Source of the DNA: Clostridiaceae bacterium BRH_c20a
GTDB lineage: Bacteria > Bacillota > Peptococcia > Peptococcales > BICA1-8
Length of the DNA stretch: 64,000 nt
NCBI GenBank assembly: GCA_000961765.1
Contig: LADT01000009.1
Span: 1-64,000, forward strand
Direction: 5' to 3'
Position 1 is the first letter of the stretch; each line of letters starts with the position of its first letter. Below, in pieces: positions 9,548 to 18,659 of this stretch. A model generated the notes under the pieces. That model saw only the letters and a list, made by a program, of their open reading frames with translations. It did no database searches and was not told the DNA's origin. The position numbers and the translations under genes are program-made.

Positions 9548-9700
9548 TAGACCCTACAGTGCTACAGTTCTACAGTGCTACAGTTCTACAGAAAAATCCT
9601 AGGTTAAGGTTTCGCTTCGCTAGGCTAAGGTTGAGCAAAATTAACATTAAAACACCTGCTTAGCCTTAACCTCAGCCTTAACCTGTCCCGAGGGGACATT
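9548..9700. repeat. 8-bp tandem repeat plus AGGTTAAGG-bounded dispersed element
   Basis: At 9550-9592 CTACAGTG/CTACAGTT units repeat. From 9598 an approximately 100-bp element begins CCTAGGTTAAGGTTTCGC and ends CCTTAACCTGTCCCGAGGGG near 9696. It matches the reverse complement of 27916-28024 along its length. No gene lies in this gap between yqfD and phoH. Confidence 0.7.
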
Positions 9701-9724
9701 ATTATATTATTATACCCCATTAAA

Positions 9725-10951
9725 TCAACGGGCGCCAACATCTGTTATGAGTTGGGGTACTGCAACATTCTCTATGCACTCCCAGATAACCTCTACTGCT
9801 ACGGAATTTTTATCTTCACTAGGCAGAAGATTAACGGATTTTTGTATTACCTTAACATCCGTAGATAAAATAGCCGTTAAATCTTTTTCTGCCCTCTTAA
9901 TAGCCTCCCGATAGGCTCCTTCAAGCCCATAACTATTTACCAAATGTTTTTCTTCCCAATAGATATTTGTAATTAATTCGACAGGCACATGGATATTCCT
10001 CCAAGGAATAATTTTATTGGAATTAGTTTCCAATGAATAATGCTCATAAGAAGGTGTCTTTTCTCCTTTTAATACTATCTGTTTTTCCCCGATTTTTAGA
10101 ACTACTTGTTCAAGCTTAGCCCCTGTTTTTATAATTTCCGTTTCTACAAGGGAGCAGGAATTTCTTCTGACATGCATTACTTTAGCTCTTACAATTCCCT
10201 TAGATCTCACTAACTGGGGTTGACCTCCATGAGTATATGTGCCATCATCATTCAAATGTATTTCGGGATAGACATAACCTGAAATAAGAATTTGGTCCCT
10301 TTCGATCCTATCCCCCTCTTTAACTTGAGGAGTGCCCAAAAGTACCAGCATTTCAGCAATCGTTCCCGCTTCCTTAGCTACTAAATGAGCAAATTTATGT
10401 TCATTAGTTTTAGGAATTAAGACCTTCTCCGATATTTCTATAGTTGCCTTTGTGCCTTGAATACTAATCCCTACCCAAGCCAGCTTTGGGTGTGAATCCT
10501 GCATACCAGCCTCAATTTTATCCAAATCAATCCTTTTTATAACTGTCCCCGACTTCAAACCCCATTGTGCTGCTAAATTTTTTATTTCATTTACTGTTAG
10601 ATCCTCTGCGCCTTTAACTTCAATAACCCAAATAAATGATGTTAAAATATATAGACTTAGTAAAAACATCATGCTTCCCATAGCTAAGGTTTTTCTGGCT
10701 TTTACCCTCTTTATATGAAAAGGTAGGCCGCAGCGTTCATAAATACTAACTCTACATCTGCACATTCGGGCTATTTTAGCCAGTGGTTTAAATGCATAAA
10801 GCCTAATTTTCAGACTAATTTTCCTTTCTCCGATTTGTACAATATCCCATAAAAAAATTCCCCGTGTTAAAGCCATGTTAATTACTTTCTCGGGAAATTG
10901 ACCTTCAATTATTATAATCAAATAACCTACCAAATAGGAATACCATCTCAA
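9725..10951 (-). CDS. yqfD: Sporulation protein YqfD
   Basis: 408 residues. Members are needed for efficient sporulation in Bacillus and are expressed in the mother cell; the mechanism is not known. One membrane helix near residues 92-115 separates a basic N-terminal cytoplasmic region from a large extracytoplasmic part. TTG start at 10951 with GGAGG 10 nt upstream. The gene precedes phoH as in other spore formers and follows yqfC. Confidence 0.88.
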   Translation of the reverse strand: MRWYSYLVGYLIIIIEGQFPEKVINMALTRGIFLWDIVQIGERKISLKIRLYAFKPLAKIARMCRCRVSIYERCGLPFHIKRVKARKTLAMGSMMFLLSLYILTSFIWVIEVKGAEDLTVNEIKNLAAQWGLKSGTVIKRIDLDKIEAGMQDSHPKLAWVGISIQGTKATIEISEKVLIPKTNEHKFAHLVAKEAGTIAEMLVLLGTPQVKEGDRIERDQILISGYVYPEIHLNDDGTYTHGGQPQLVRSKGIVRAKVMHVRRNSCSLVETEIIKTGAKLEQVVLKIGEKQIVLKGEKTPSYEHYSLETNSNKIIPWRNIHVPVELITNIYWEEKHLVNSYGLEGAYREAIKRAEKDLTAILSTDVKVIQKSVNLLPSEDKNSVAVEVIWECIENVAVPQLITDVGAR

Positions 10952-10966
10952 TTTTCTTCAACCTCC

Positions 10967-11045
10967 TCAGTTAAGGTTAAGGTTAAGGTTAAGGTTAAGC
11001 TTTTTCTTAGCCTCAACCTCAGCCTTAACCTGTTCCGTCAGGAAC
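10967..11045. repeat. (GGTTAA)n hexamer tract with inverted CCTTAACC arm
   Basis: At least four GGTTAA units at about 10973-11000, then TTAGCCTCAACCTCAGCC and CCTTAACCTG TTCC...GGAAC to 11043. The two arms can form a hairpin. It lies between yqfC and yqfD and belongs to the same family as the elements at 9598, 25333, 27916 and 30035. Confidence 0.65.
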
Positions 11046-11326
11046 TATCTCCCAAAGCCTACTTCCTGGATTCTCCCCTCAATATATATTTCCTCAACAC
11101 TAATATTTCGCAAAACCAAATTTTCCCCCTTAATAATTAACTGCCCCAATGAGGTACTCAGCCTTACTAATGCACTTGTATATTCAATAATACCCCGGTG
11201 ATTTTCAATATAAATTTGAATATCTCCGATTATAGTTAGTTTAGGTAAATCTAACATTACATCTCTAGGAATATCTAAAACACTAGAAAATCTATTTTTT
11301 AGCTTATTCTTGTTCATAAAAGGCAT
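11045..11326 (-). CDS. yqfC: Sporulation protein YqfC
   Basis: 93 residues, the usual size of YqfC. It is a small beta-rich sporulation protein made together with YqfD; the molecular role is unknown. The segment from about LDLPKLTIIGDIQIYIENH carries the family pattern. ATG start with a GGGGG ribosome site that is embedded in a hairpin (see 11334-11372). Yqf C and D adjacency is conserved. Confidence 0.85.
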   Translation of the reverse strand: MPFMNKNKLKNRFSSVLDIPRDVMLDLPKLTIIGDIQIYIENHRGIIEYTSALVRLSTSLGQLIIKGENLVLRNISVEEIYIEGRIQEVGFGR

Positions 11327-11333
11327 AAGAAAA

Positions 11334-11372
11334 CCCCCTTTTCCTAATAAATTTATGCAGGAAAAAAGGGGG
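11334..11372 (-). promoter_or_regulatory. Hairpin that covers the yqfC ribosome site (or terminator)
   Basis: On the minus strand CCCCCTTTTTTCCT (11372-11359) can pair with AGGAAAAGGGGG (11345-11334) with a 2-nt bulge. The 3' arm contains the only Shine-Dalgarno of yqfC, and TTTTCTT follows before the ATG. It could be an intrinsic terminator for the upstream DUF421 gene or a switch hiding the ribosome site. Confidence 0.6.
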
Positions 11373-11463
11373 ATATGCTAATAAGTAAATGGCTAGTGGC
11401 TAGTTTTTGGTGGTGAGCCACAAGCGAACGAAACCTTAACCTAGCGTAGCGAAATTTTAATTT

Positions 11464-12234
11464 CTATTTCTCATCTTTCTCACCAATATTTATAGTATCC
11501 ATGGTAAAGGGTATTTTAGGGTCATCTGAAACATCAATCATTCCTTTGATATCATCTTCATATAAATCTATGTATAAATTATGGTTTTTATCAACACTGG
11601 CTAAAGCAACCTTATTTAAAGACAAAATATCTTGCTTATTTAACTGTTTTTTCAACCATTTGCCATCTAAACCCATTCTCTCCAAATTAGAATAAATCAA
11701 CTGTCCATCAATAATAATTTCTACTGGTAAACCTTCAGAATCATAGGCAATATTTAAGTCTTCTCGTGTTGGAGTATCCTTATTTGCTTTTTTTAAAATG
11801 CTTATTTTCCCGCTTGTCTCAATAATTGCATACTCTAGATCATTTATATCAAATATATCCTTAGCACGAAGCTCTGAAGTGAATTCATCAATGTTATAAT
11901 GCATTTTTTTTAAGTTATTTTCTAGAATTTGGCCATCTTGTACAACAATCACCGGCTCACCAGCTATTATCTTTCTTAATGGCCTATTTTTTAAGGAAAT
12001 AATGGACATGGAAAAAGTTAACAACCCAAAGAAAACTAAACCAATTAAATGCTGCCACATTAGTTGATCCGTATCAGTTGCCATTGTTGCAGCAATAGAA
12101 CCAAAGGTAATGCCAGTGATATATTCATAATAGGTTAGTTGGGAAATTTGCTGTTTGCCCAATAGTTTTGTTATAAATAAAATTGTAAAGAAGGCCAAAC
12201 AAGTTTGAAGTAAAATTTTCAGCAATAGATTCAT
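11464..12234 (-). CDS. DUF421 (YetF-like) membrane protein
   Basis: 256 residues from the ATG behind GAGGG. Three N-terminal membrane helices are followed by two copies of the cytoplasmic DUF421 beta-rich unit (around EPVIVVQDGQILENNLKK and LPVEIIIDGQLIYSNL). This is the YetF/YcaP architecture, often present in spore formers and linked in Bacillus to germination-type membrane complexes. A second, shorter DUF421 protein is at 49836. No function is assigned. Confidence 0.8.
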   Translation of the reverse strand: MNLLLKILLQTCLAFFTILFITKLLGKQQISQLTYYEYITGITFGSIAATMATDTDQLMWQHLIGLVFFGLLTFSMSIISLKNRPLRKIIAGEPVIVVQDGQILENNLKKMHYNIDEFTSELRAKDIFDINDLEYAIIETSGKISILKKANKDTPTREDLNIAYDSEGLPVEIIIDGQLIYSNLERMGLDGKWLKKQLNKQDILSLNKVALASVDKNHNLYIDLYEDDIKGMIDVSDDPKIPFTMDTINIGEKDEK

Positions 12235-12288
12235 TATTAACCCTCGATCCACACTTTATTGCATATTGATATGTTGCCCTATACATCT

Positions 12289-12319
12289 AAAAAAAATAAG
12301 CCTGCATATGCAGACTTAT
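12289..12319 (-). terminator. Intrinsic terminator after the 173-residue protein
   Basis: ATAAGTCTGCATATGCAGGCTTAT-like hairpin (12296-12319), followed on the minus strand by eight T residues. It sits 5 bp beyond the stop of the 12324-12845 gene. Confidence 0.85.
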
Positions 12320-12323
12320 CCTT

Positions 12324-12845
12324 TTACCTATAATTAAATTTCTTTTTTGACCTCGGCGGTCCTAATACCTCAGACCAGATCATACCGTTTATTACTGATG
12401 TTTTATCCAAAGCAATACTCTGACCTTTAGCCTGCCACTGGCTTTCTTGAATTTCAATAACTGTAGGAGCAGTCATTTCCCTTACCTTGGGCATTTGTTT
12501 AACTGGTGATTTTTCCACTTTATCTTCATTAAAAACCGATTTGCTCTTTGCATTAATTTGTCTTTTTGTTTCTTTTACAACATCCCCACCGGGTATCTCT
12601 AAGGGAAACGGAAACCAACTCGGCATTGACATTGGCTCTGCTTTAGGCTCCGGCCTAGCTTCCCGTCTCACTTCTCTACTCTCTTGTTCTTTAACTAGAG
12701 GCCTGACCGTATTTTTCGACCATGGTTCACTTCTGCGGCGATCTTCAGACTTCCTCTTTGCAACTTTACTATTCTGTAGGCCTCTGAAAATAAACCACAG
12801 AAAAATAATAATCCCTAATGCATCAAACTTCAGGTCCACCACCAC
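12324..12845 (-). CDS. Membrane-anchored, disordered hypothetical protein
   Basis: 173 residues. A hydrophobic N-terminal helix (about 8-20) is followed by a highly charged, Pro-, Arg- and Glu-rich stretch with no predicted fold. A short motif near the C-terminus (GMIWSEVLGPPRSKK) looks conserved by its composition. I do not recognise a named family. The start is one of three consecutive GTG codons after GGAAGG; the third, 6 bp inside the given end, has the best spacing. It follows floA and has its own terminator, so it may be the last gene of the nfeD-floA operon. Confidence 0.65.
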   Translation of the reverse strand: MVVDLKFDALGIIIFLWFIFRGLQNSKVAKRKSEDRRRSEPWSKNTVRPLVKEQESREVRREARPEPKAEPMSMPSWFPFPLEIPGGDVVKETKRQINAKSKSVFNEDKVEKSPVKQMPKVREMTAPTVIEIQESQWQAKGQSIALDKTSVINGMIWSEVLGPPRSKKKFNYR

Positions 12846-12908
12846 CTTCCAAAAATTTCTCTTGGGTTTAGTTAGTTATCAGTGGGTAAGCTTATATACT
12901 ATACAGAT

Positions 12909-13052
12909 TGTCCGTGTGGCGGCTCTTGGGTAATTCATATCGTCCGTGCCACAGTGCCACCGAAAAATAATTTGGTATACTCGATGACACATCCCAGTAA
13001 TATGCCATGCATCGTGACACGTCAACAAATCTTAACATTCATGGTCACACGA
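12909..13052. repeat. Loose array of GTGNCAC-type words, ~31-bp period
   Basis: In the gap between floA and the 173-residue gene, GTCCGTG occurs at 12910 and 12942, and TCGATGACAC, TCGTGACAC and TGGTCACAC start at 12981, 13012 and 13042. The spacing of about 30-32 bp resembles the GCGTCTGACA arrays. The words are degenerate, so confidence is modest. Confidence 0.4.
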
Positions 13053-13073
13053 ACTACTCAGCTAGCTTATTAT

Positions 13074-14060
13074 CTATTCCTTGCCAGGGTTATCCGAGTT
13101 TGTAGTTTTAGCTATATTTTCCCGCATCGATGTATCAGCTAAGATATTTTGCATGTTAAAATAATCCATTACTCCAACTTTGCCTTCCCGTAAAGCTTGA
13201 GCCATTGCTCTAGGCACTTCTGCTTCCGCTTCTACAACCTTTGCTCTCATTTCCTGAACACGGGCCTTCATCTCTTGTTCCGTGGCCACAGCCATAGCCC
13301 GACGCTCTTCTGCTTTAGCTTGAGCTATTTTCTTATCGGCTTCTGCTTGGTCGGTTTGCAGTTCTGCTCCAATGTTTTTACCAACATCTACATCTGCAAT
13401 ATCAATGGACAATATTTCAAAGGCAGTACCAGAATCTAATCCTTTAGCAAGTACTGTTTTGGAAATGCTATCGGGGTTTTCTAATACATTCTTATGGGAA
13501 ACAGCACTACCAATAGTTGTGACAATACCTTCACCAACCCTGGCAATGATAGTCTCTTCACCTGCTCCCCCTACTAGACGCTCAATATTTGCTCTTACTG
13601 TGACCCTAGCTGTAGCTTTTACTTGAATACCATCTTTAGCCATAGCAGTTACTATAGGAGTCTCGATAACCTTAGGCGTAACAGAAACAGTAACAGCTTC
13701 TTTTACATTTCTACCTGCTAGGTCAATAGCCGCCGCCCGAGAAAAATTAAGGTCAATTCCTGCTCTTTGAGCCGCAATTAAAGCATCAACAACTCTGTCA
13801 ACATTACCGCCAGCTAGATAATGGGCTTCCAGCTTGGATGTGTCTACATCAATACCTGCTTTAACAGCTTTAATAAGTGGCATTACTATTTTCGAAGGTG
13901 CTACTCTCCTTAAACGCATTCCAATTAAAGTAAATAGACCTACTTTAACACCTGCAGCCAAAGCTGAAATCCACAGCCCTACCGGAATAAAGGTAAACAA
14001 AATGACAACCGCCAAAACAGCAAAAACAAACAAAACTAAAAGGGATATGTCTAAAAACAT
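13074..14060 (-). CDS. floA: Flotillin-like protein FloA (YqfA)
   Basis: 328 residues. FloA scaffolds functional membrane microdomains in Bacillus. The N-terminal hydrophobic region (about 5-45) forms a membrane hairpin or two helices, followed by the SPFH/band-7-like domain and a long Ala/Glu/Arg-rich coiled coil (about 225-300) with the repeated AEA/KAE pattern. The ATG at 14060 has AGGAGG 6 nt upstream; the further-upstream TTG lies in the ribosome site and is rejected. It follows nfeD by 11 bp, the usual pairing. Confidence 0.92.
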   Translation of the reverse strand: MFLDISLLVLFVFAVLAVVILFTFIPVGLWISALAAGVKVGLFTLIGMRLRRVAPSKIVMPLIKAVKAGIDVDTSKLEAHYLAGGNVDRVVDALIAAQRAGIDLNFSRAAAIDLAGRNVKEAVTVSVTPKVIETPIVTAMAKDGIQVKATARVTVRANIERLVGGAGEETIIARVGEGIVTTIGSAVSHKNVLENPDSISKTVLAKGLDSGTAFEILSIDIADVDVGKNIGAELQTDQAEADKKIAQAKAEERRAMAVATEQEMKARVQEMRAKVVEAEAEVPRAMAQALREGKVGVMDYFNMQNILADTSMRENIAKTTNSDNPGKE

Positions 14061-14071
14061 ATAATTCCTCC

Positions 14072-15382
14072 TCAATCAATAATTTTTTTAACTATTACCC
14101 TATTACCTTCTACTTTAATGATTTTTATCCTGCTTTCTCTTTCGATATATTCCCCTGAAGAAACAACGTCTATTCGTGTACCATCTGCTAGTTCCCCAGT
14201 TCCTGCCGGCCTTAGGTTTGTTAACGCCCTGCCTTCTTGACCAACATACTTTAATAAATCCTGACTACTTGCAATATAACCTTCCTCAGTAACTAATTTA
14301 TTACCCAAAATAATTCTTTTCCAAAAGTTCCTCGCTGTTAAGTACTTCATACTAACCAGGATTATAATAATTGTTCCAACTATAGCTATTGTTAAGGAAA
14401 CTAAGGCTGCCTCCAAGCTAGGAGAAACTAGAAATATACTTGTAATAAAAGCCAATAGTCCCCCTATCCCGAAAATACCGAAACCAGGAACAAAAGCTTC
14501 TACTACCATAAGGATTAATCCTAATACAAAAAGCAGAATAGCTTCCCACCCGGAAAACCCGGCAATAAGATGCCCTCCAAAAAACAAAACCAGTGATGCA
14601 AGTCCCACTATACCAAATAAGCCAAATCCAACACTAATTATTTCAATAATCAAACCGGCAATACCTATTGTCAAAAGAACGGGAGCAACGAATGGATTTG
14701 TGATCAGACGTGAGATTCTTTCAGCAATAGTAGGATCTGCAGAAATAATTTGGGCGTCTTCGAGACCAAGGATTTCTAAGAGTTCTGCTCGATTAGCAAC
14801 CTGATAATCAGCCATACCTAATCTGACAGCATCTTTAGGAGTAAGGGTTAATAATTTACCCTTGGCAATAATACCTTCGATTTCCATATCACGGTCAGCA
14901 AAAGCTTTGGCTATTTCCGGGTCGCGACCGTGGGCTTCAGCTACTGATGCCAGTTCTTCTTTCCAAGCGGAAAGGATTTTTTCATCGGCCCGCTCTGTGC
15001 CAACCCTTGGTTCTGCATCACCTAGGGTTGACCCTGGCTGCATAGCAATATGATCACTAGTTAAGGCTATATATGATCCCGCAGAAAGAGCCTGACTTTT
15101 CACAAGGGCTGCAGTAGGAATATCTGAACCCATAACGATATCCTTAATTTCTTTGGCAGCATCAATTCTCCCACCGGGAGTATCAATTTCTAAAATTATA
15201 AAATCTACATTTTCTTCCTTTGCATCTGTAAATGCCCTTTGCACAAAAGATGATAATCCCCTTTCCACTGTTTTTTCTATAGGAACAATCATGACTTTCT
15301 TGGGCGCAGCCTGAGCTATGGGCGAAATTAAGACAAGCAATATCAGTAGAGCTAAGGTTAAGGCAATAATCCTTTTGAACAA
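14072..15382 (-). CDS. nfeD: NfeD-type membrane serine protease
   Basis: 436 residues, the long form of NfeD (YqeZ-like). A signal peptide (about 1-25, ending AQA) is followed by a ClpP-like serine protease domain. The catalytic Ser is probably S100 in [10 protein letters not shown], and Lys in the DEKI segment near 135. Then come four to five membrane helices (about 230-345) and a C-terminal OB-fold NfeD domain. Partner of flotillin in membrane quality control, in line with floA directly downstream. TTG start behind AAAGGGG. Confidence 0.9.
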   Translation of the reverse strand: MFKRIIALTLALLILLVLISPIAQAAPKKVMIVPIEKTVERGLSSFVQRAFTDAKEENVDFIILEIDTPGGRIDAAKEIKDIVMGSDIPTAALVKSQALSAGSYIALTSDHIAMQPGSTLGDAEPRVGTERADEKILSAWKEELASVAEAHGRDPEIAKAFADRDMEIEGIIAKGKLLTLTPKDAVRLGMADYQVANRAELLEILGLEDAQIISADPTIAERISRLITNPFVAPVLLTIGIAGLIIEIISVGFGLFGIVGLASLVLFFGGHLIAGFSGWEAILLFVLGLILMVVEAFVPGFGIFGIGGLLAFITSIFLVSPSLEAALVSLTIAIVGTIIIILVSMKYLTARNFWKRIILGNKLVTEEGYIASSQDLLKYVGQEGRALTNLRPAGTGELADGTRIDVVSSGEYIERESRIKIIKVEGNRVIVKKIID

Positions 15383-15496
15383 ATAAAATCACCCCTTTCC
15401 GTCAATTATTTTAGTGCTTCTATTAATTATACCCTAAAATAGTAACTAGTTACCAATGATTTAAAATAAAGCTCAAAGATTAAATTTAAATATAAA

Positions 15497-15526
15497 ATCT
15501 AAAAGGCAGTCCAAATAGACTGCCTT
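15497..15526 (-). terminator. Intrinsic terminator after rpsU
   Basis: AGGCAGTC (15504-15511) pairs with GACTGCCT (15518-15525). On the minus strand it is followed by TTTTAGATTT. It lies 30 bp after the rpsU stop and separates it from nfeD. Confidence 0.85.
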
Positions 15527-15554
15527 AGTTTAATAACTCACTATTAATCTGATT

Positions 15555-15737
15555 TTATGCAAATTTCTTTTTATTTTTTCTCGCTGCTTCTGATTTTTTC
15601 TTACGTTTAACACTAGGCTTTTCATAGTGTTCACGTTTACGGCACTCAGATAATACTCCGGATTTTTGGCATGACCTTTTAAATCTACGAAGTGCACTAT
15701 CTAAAGTTTCATTTTTACCTACAAAAACCTCACTCAC
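15555..15737 (-). CDS. rpsU: Ribosomal protein S21
   Basis: 60 residues, very basic, with the S21 signature ([14 protein letters not shown], then [15 protein letters not shown]). It belongs to the small ribosomal subunit near the mRNA exit platform. The GTG start at 15737 follows GGAGGGAGGG and gives the family's usual MSEVFVG-like N-terminus. It has its own terminator. Order hinT-rpsU is conserved. Confidence 0.96.
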   Translation of the reverse strand: MSEVFVGKNETLDSALRRFKRSCQKSGVLSECRKREHYEKPSVKRKKKSEAARKNKKKFA

Positions 15738-15859
15738 TAATATCCCTCCCTCCACTACTAACCCTTAAGTAAGTTCAAATTAAACGGATTAGCCAACTAG
15801 GGGATTTTTAAAAATTACACATTGCTAATTATACTAAAATTTGCAAATATAATCAAGCA

Positions 15860-16204
15860 CTAACCTGGCGGCCATCTCATTTCTCTACCACCAATTAAGT
15901 GGAAATGAAGATGACCTACTGTCTGACCACCATTATCCCTACAATTATTAACAATGCGATAGCCTTCATCTTCAATCCCTTTTTCTTGAGCAATTTTTTG
16001 CATAGTTTTAAATAGAGTAGTAATTAGAAGAAAATCCTCTCCATGGACGGAAGCCATATCACTAATATGCTTTTTGGGAATGACCAATACATGGATAGGT
16101 GCTTGAGGCTGGATATCATTAAAAGCTAGTACTGATTCATCTTCATAAATAATCTGAGCTGGAATCTCTTTATTTACTATTTTACAAAATATGCAATCGG
16201 ACAT
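15860..16204 (-). CDS. hinT: HIT family purine nucleoside phosphoramidase
   Basis: 114 residues with zinc-binding CIFCKI at the N-terminus and the catalytic histidine triad GHLHFHLIGG near residues 97-106. HinT proteins hydrolyse adenosine 5'-monophosphoramidates. ATG start with AGGTGA. It is placed between mtaB and rpsU as in other Clostridia. Confidence 0.93.
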   Translation of the reverse strand: MSDCIFCKIVNKEIPAQIIYEDESVLAFNDIQPQAPIHVLVIPKKHISDMASVHGEDFLLITTLFKTMQKIAQEKGIEDEGYRIVNNCRDNGGQTVGHLHFHLIGGREMRWPPG

Positions 16205-16224
16205 ACTTTCACCTCCCCATGCAT

Positions 16225-16376
16225 AAACTACAGAACCTACAGTGCTACAGTGCTACAGTGCTACAGAAGAATACCTAGGTTAAGGTTAAGGTCTATGGTC
16301 TATGGTCTATCAACTATCAACTATCAACTATCAACTATCAACTATCAACTATCAACTATCAACTATCGACTATTAC
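16225..16376. repeat. Compound tandem repeats: CTACAGTG, GGTTAA, CTATGGT, CTATCAA
   Basis: Four different short tandem repeats lie head to tail between hinT and mtaB: CTACAGTG (about 16231-16265), GGTTAA (16279-16291), CTATGGT (16292-16306), then eight CTATCAA units plus variants (16307-16376). The first and third words occur elsewhere in the window. No gene is in this 264-bp gap. Confidence 0.9.
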
Positions 16377-16468
16377 CCACAGCCCATTCTCTCACTTAAT
16401 AATAATATACTCTTTAAAACTCCATAAGGTAATAACTACTCTTATTATTTATTTCTACATAAGTTGTT

Positions 16469-17791
16469 TTAGTTCCTGCTGTAATTAGGCTCACCCTGAA
16501 CATAATTTTTTTCCAGAGCTTTTAATTTTATAGGAACAATTATACCTTTTTCACCTTCACCCGAAAAAACAACCCTTAAGTTATTATCGGTATGCCCTTC
16601 CCAGCCACCCTGTGGCCAGGCGGTTTCAACCAGCACATCTAGTGTTTCGCCTAGATAATTAGTAGCAAAGGACTTAAAACCCTGCTCCGCCAATTCTAAC
16701 ATGGCTTTACTTCTTTTCTCTTTTTCCTGGGAAGAAACCTGTGCCGGAAATTTACTAGCAGGAGTTCCTTTACGGGGTGAATATTTGAATACATGCAATC
16801 CCATAAAACCTATTTCCTTTACAAAGGATAAACTGCTTGCAAAATTATTCTGCTCTTCACCAGGGAAGCCAACCATTATATCAGAGGAAATACCAATATC
16901 AGGGATTTTGTCTCTGATTTTTTTTACTATATCCCGAAAATCCTTTGTGGTGTATGGACGGTGCATTTGTTTTAAGATTTCATCATCACCATTTTGAAGT
17001 GGTATGTGTAAATCGCGGCAAAACCGAGGGTTTTCTTTCATAAGGCTAATCAATTCATCGACTATTTCAGTTGGTTCAATGGAGCCTAGCCTCAATCGTT
17101 CAATATTTGTTTGCTCTAAAAGCTGTTTACATAAATAGACTAAGTCTACCTTATTGGGCAAATCCTTACCATAAGCACCTAAATGAATCCCAGTGAGAAT
17201 TATTTCTTTAAAACCAGCAGCAGTTAACTTATTCGCCTCTAGGAGAGTATTTTCTATACTACGGCTTCGGGATGGCCCCCTGGCATAGGGAATAATACAA
17301 TAAGTACAAAACTGTTCACAGCCCTCTTGAACCTTTAAAAATGCCCTGGTCCGATTAATCAGACGATCAACAGGCAGCTCTTCAAAATCACTGACTGTTA
17401 GTATGTTACTCACATGGGTGACAGGTTTTTTCCCCTTCTTATGCTCTTGGATAAGGTCCACAATCCGAGCGCGATCCCGGGTCCCTACTATCAAGTCAAC
17501 ACCAGAAATCTGCTCCAGTTCACCTGGAGAGGTCTGCGCATAGCATCCGGTCACAACTATAAGCGCCTCTGGGTTAGTATTAATAGCACGTCGAATAACC
17601 TGACGGGATTTTCTATCACCCAAATGGGTCACAGTACAGGTATTGATAATATAAACATCAGCCACTTCATCAAAATCCACAACCTGATAAGCATGTTCTT
17701 TGAATAATGCTCCTAAGGCTTCTGTTTCATTTTGATTGACTTTACAGCCTAATGTATAAAAAGCAGCTTTGGGATTTGCCACATTTTTCAC
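16469..17791 (-). CDS. mtaB: tRNA threonylcarbamoyladenosine methylthiotransferase MtaB
   Basis: 440-residue radical SAM methylthiotransferase that converts t6A37 to ms2t6A37 in tRNA. Domains in order: UPF0004 with Cys in TLGCKVN, NTCTVT and TGCYAQ (second Fe-S cluster), radical SAM core with CEQFCTYC, and a C-terminal TRAM domain. GTG start; its GTGA overlaps the rsmE stop by 4 bp, so rsmE and mtaB are coupled. MtaB rather than MiaB is indicated by FYTLGCKVNQ and the rsmE neighbourhood. Confidence 0.93.
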   Translation of the reverse strand: MKNVANPKAAFYTLGCKVNQNETEALGALFKEHAYQVVDFDEVADVYIINTCTVTHLGDRKSRQVIRRAINTNPEALIVVTGCYAQTSPGELEQISGVDLIVGTRDRARIVDLIQEHKKGKKPVTHVSNILTVSDFEELPVDRLINRTRAFLKVQEGCEQFCTYCIIPYARGPSRSRSIENTLLEANKLTAAGFKEIILTGIHLGAYGKDLPNKVDLVYLCKQLLEQTNIERLRLGSIEPTEIVDELISLMKENPRFCRDLHIPLQNGDDEILKQMHRPYTTKDFRDIVKKIRDKIPDIGISSDIMVGFPGEEQNNFASSLSFVKEIGFMGLHVFKYSPRKGTPASKFPAQVSSQEKEKRSKAMLELAEQGFKSFATNYLGETLDVLVETAWPQGGWEGHTDNNLRVVFSGEGEKGIIVPIKLKALEKNYVQGEPNYSRN

Positions 17792-18528
17792 CCCAGATCA
17801 CCTAATTCATATAAAACCATAACTAATGCCGCTAAACCCGCTGTTTCAGTCCGCAAAATCCTTGGTCCTAAGGAAACCGTTTGTGCTCCTATAGCAAGAA
17901 GCTTATCCACCTCTTGTTGAGCGAGTCCGCCTTCTGGCCCTATCACTATGGTTAATTTATTTAAACCATTATTTTCTTGAAGGTAGCTTTTGATACCACG
18001 GGCAGTTTCGTTCTCCCACAAAACCAGAACAGGCTCATTATTACTGACTTTGGTTAGATATTCCTCCCAAGTGCAAATTTCCCCAATTTGCGGTACAGTA
18101 GCCCGCCTACACTGTTTACTGGCTTCCTGAGCAATTTTCTGCCATCTTTCATGTCGTTTTCCTTTTTTTCCATCATCTAGTTTAACCACAGTTCGCTCAG
18201 TTAAAACCGGTATTATTTTAGCGATCCCCACTTCAGTACATTTTTGGATAATCAGCTCCATTTTATCTCCTTTGGGAATACCTTGAACCAAGGTAACACC
18301 GATAAGAGAATCTCTGGTCGAGGATGTTACACCCTGAATTTCCCCAATCACCAAACCCACAGCTAAACTCCTGATTATTATTTCATACTCCAGCCCTGTC
18401 CCATCAAAAACAATAACCTTTTCCCCTTCCTTTAACCGTAAAACCTGTGTTAAATGATGGACATCTGAATCTTTGATTTGTATTTCTTCACCTTTTATAT
18501 TTTCTGGGGAAACGAAAAAACGCCGCAA
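17788..18528 (-). CDS. rsmE: 16S rRNA m3U1498 methyltransferase RsmE
   Basis: 246 residues. SPOUT-class methyltransferase that methylates N3 of U1498 in 16S rRNA. An N-terminal PUA-like domain (MRRFFVSPENIKG) is followed by the knotted domain with IGPEGGLAQQEV and LGPRILRTETA near residues 197-228. TTG start at 18528 after CAGGTGAG. It lies between prmA and mtaB, the standard order. Confidence 0.94.
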   Translation of the reverse strand: MRRFFVSPENIKGEEIQIKDSDVHHLTQVLRLKEGEKVIVFDGTGLEYEIIIRSLAVGLVIGEIQGVTSSTRDSLIGVTLVQGIPKGDKMELIIQKCTEVGIAKIIPVLTERTVVKLDDGKKGKRHERWQKIAQEASKQCRRATVPQIGEICTWEEYLTKVSNNEPVLVLWENETARGIKSYLQENNGLNKLTIVIGPEGGLAQQEVDKLLAIGAQTVSLGPRILRTETAGLAALVMVLYELGDLG

Positions 18529-18551
18529 TTAGCTCACCTGCCATTTCTTGG

Positions 18552-18647
18552 GGTCACGTCTATTCGTATTAACGTGGGCACGTGAGCGCGTCTAAAAAAG
18601 AGTTTATTTCTATTCGCGCCCACGCGCTCACGAATAGGCGAAAGACG
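18552..18647. repeat. GC-rich inverted repeat between rsmE and prmA
   Basis: CTATTCGT...GTGGGCACGTGAGCGCG (about 18560-18592) faces CGCGCCCACGCGCTCACGAATAG (about 18615-18637). The arms match imperfectly. Composition is clearly more GC-rich than its surroundings. It is probably a small dispersed palindromic repeat; no coding frame. Confidence 0.6.
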
Positions 18648-18659
18648 CAGTAGCCCAGC

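Noticed and set aside
12850-13073. Riboswitch or T-box between floA and the next gene
   Set aside because: No conserved aptamer core or terminator was recognised; only loose GTGNCAC repeats are present.
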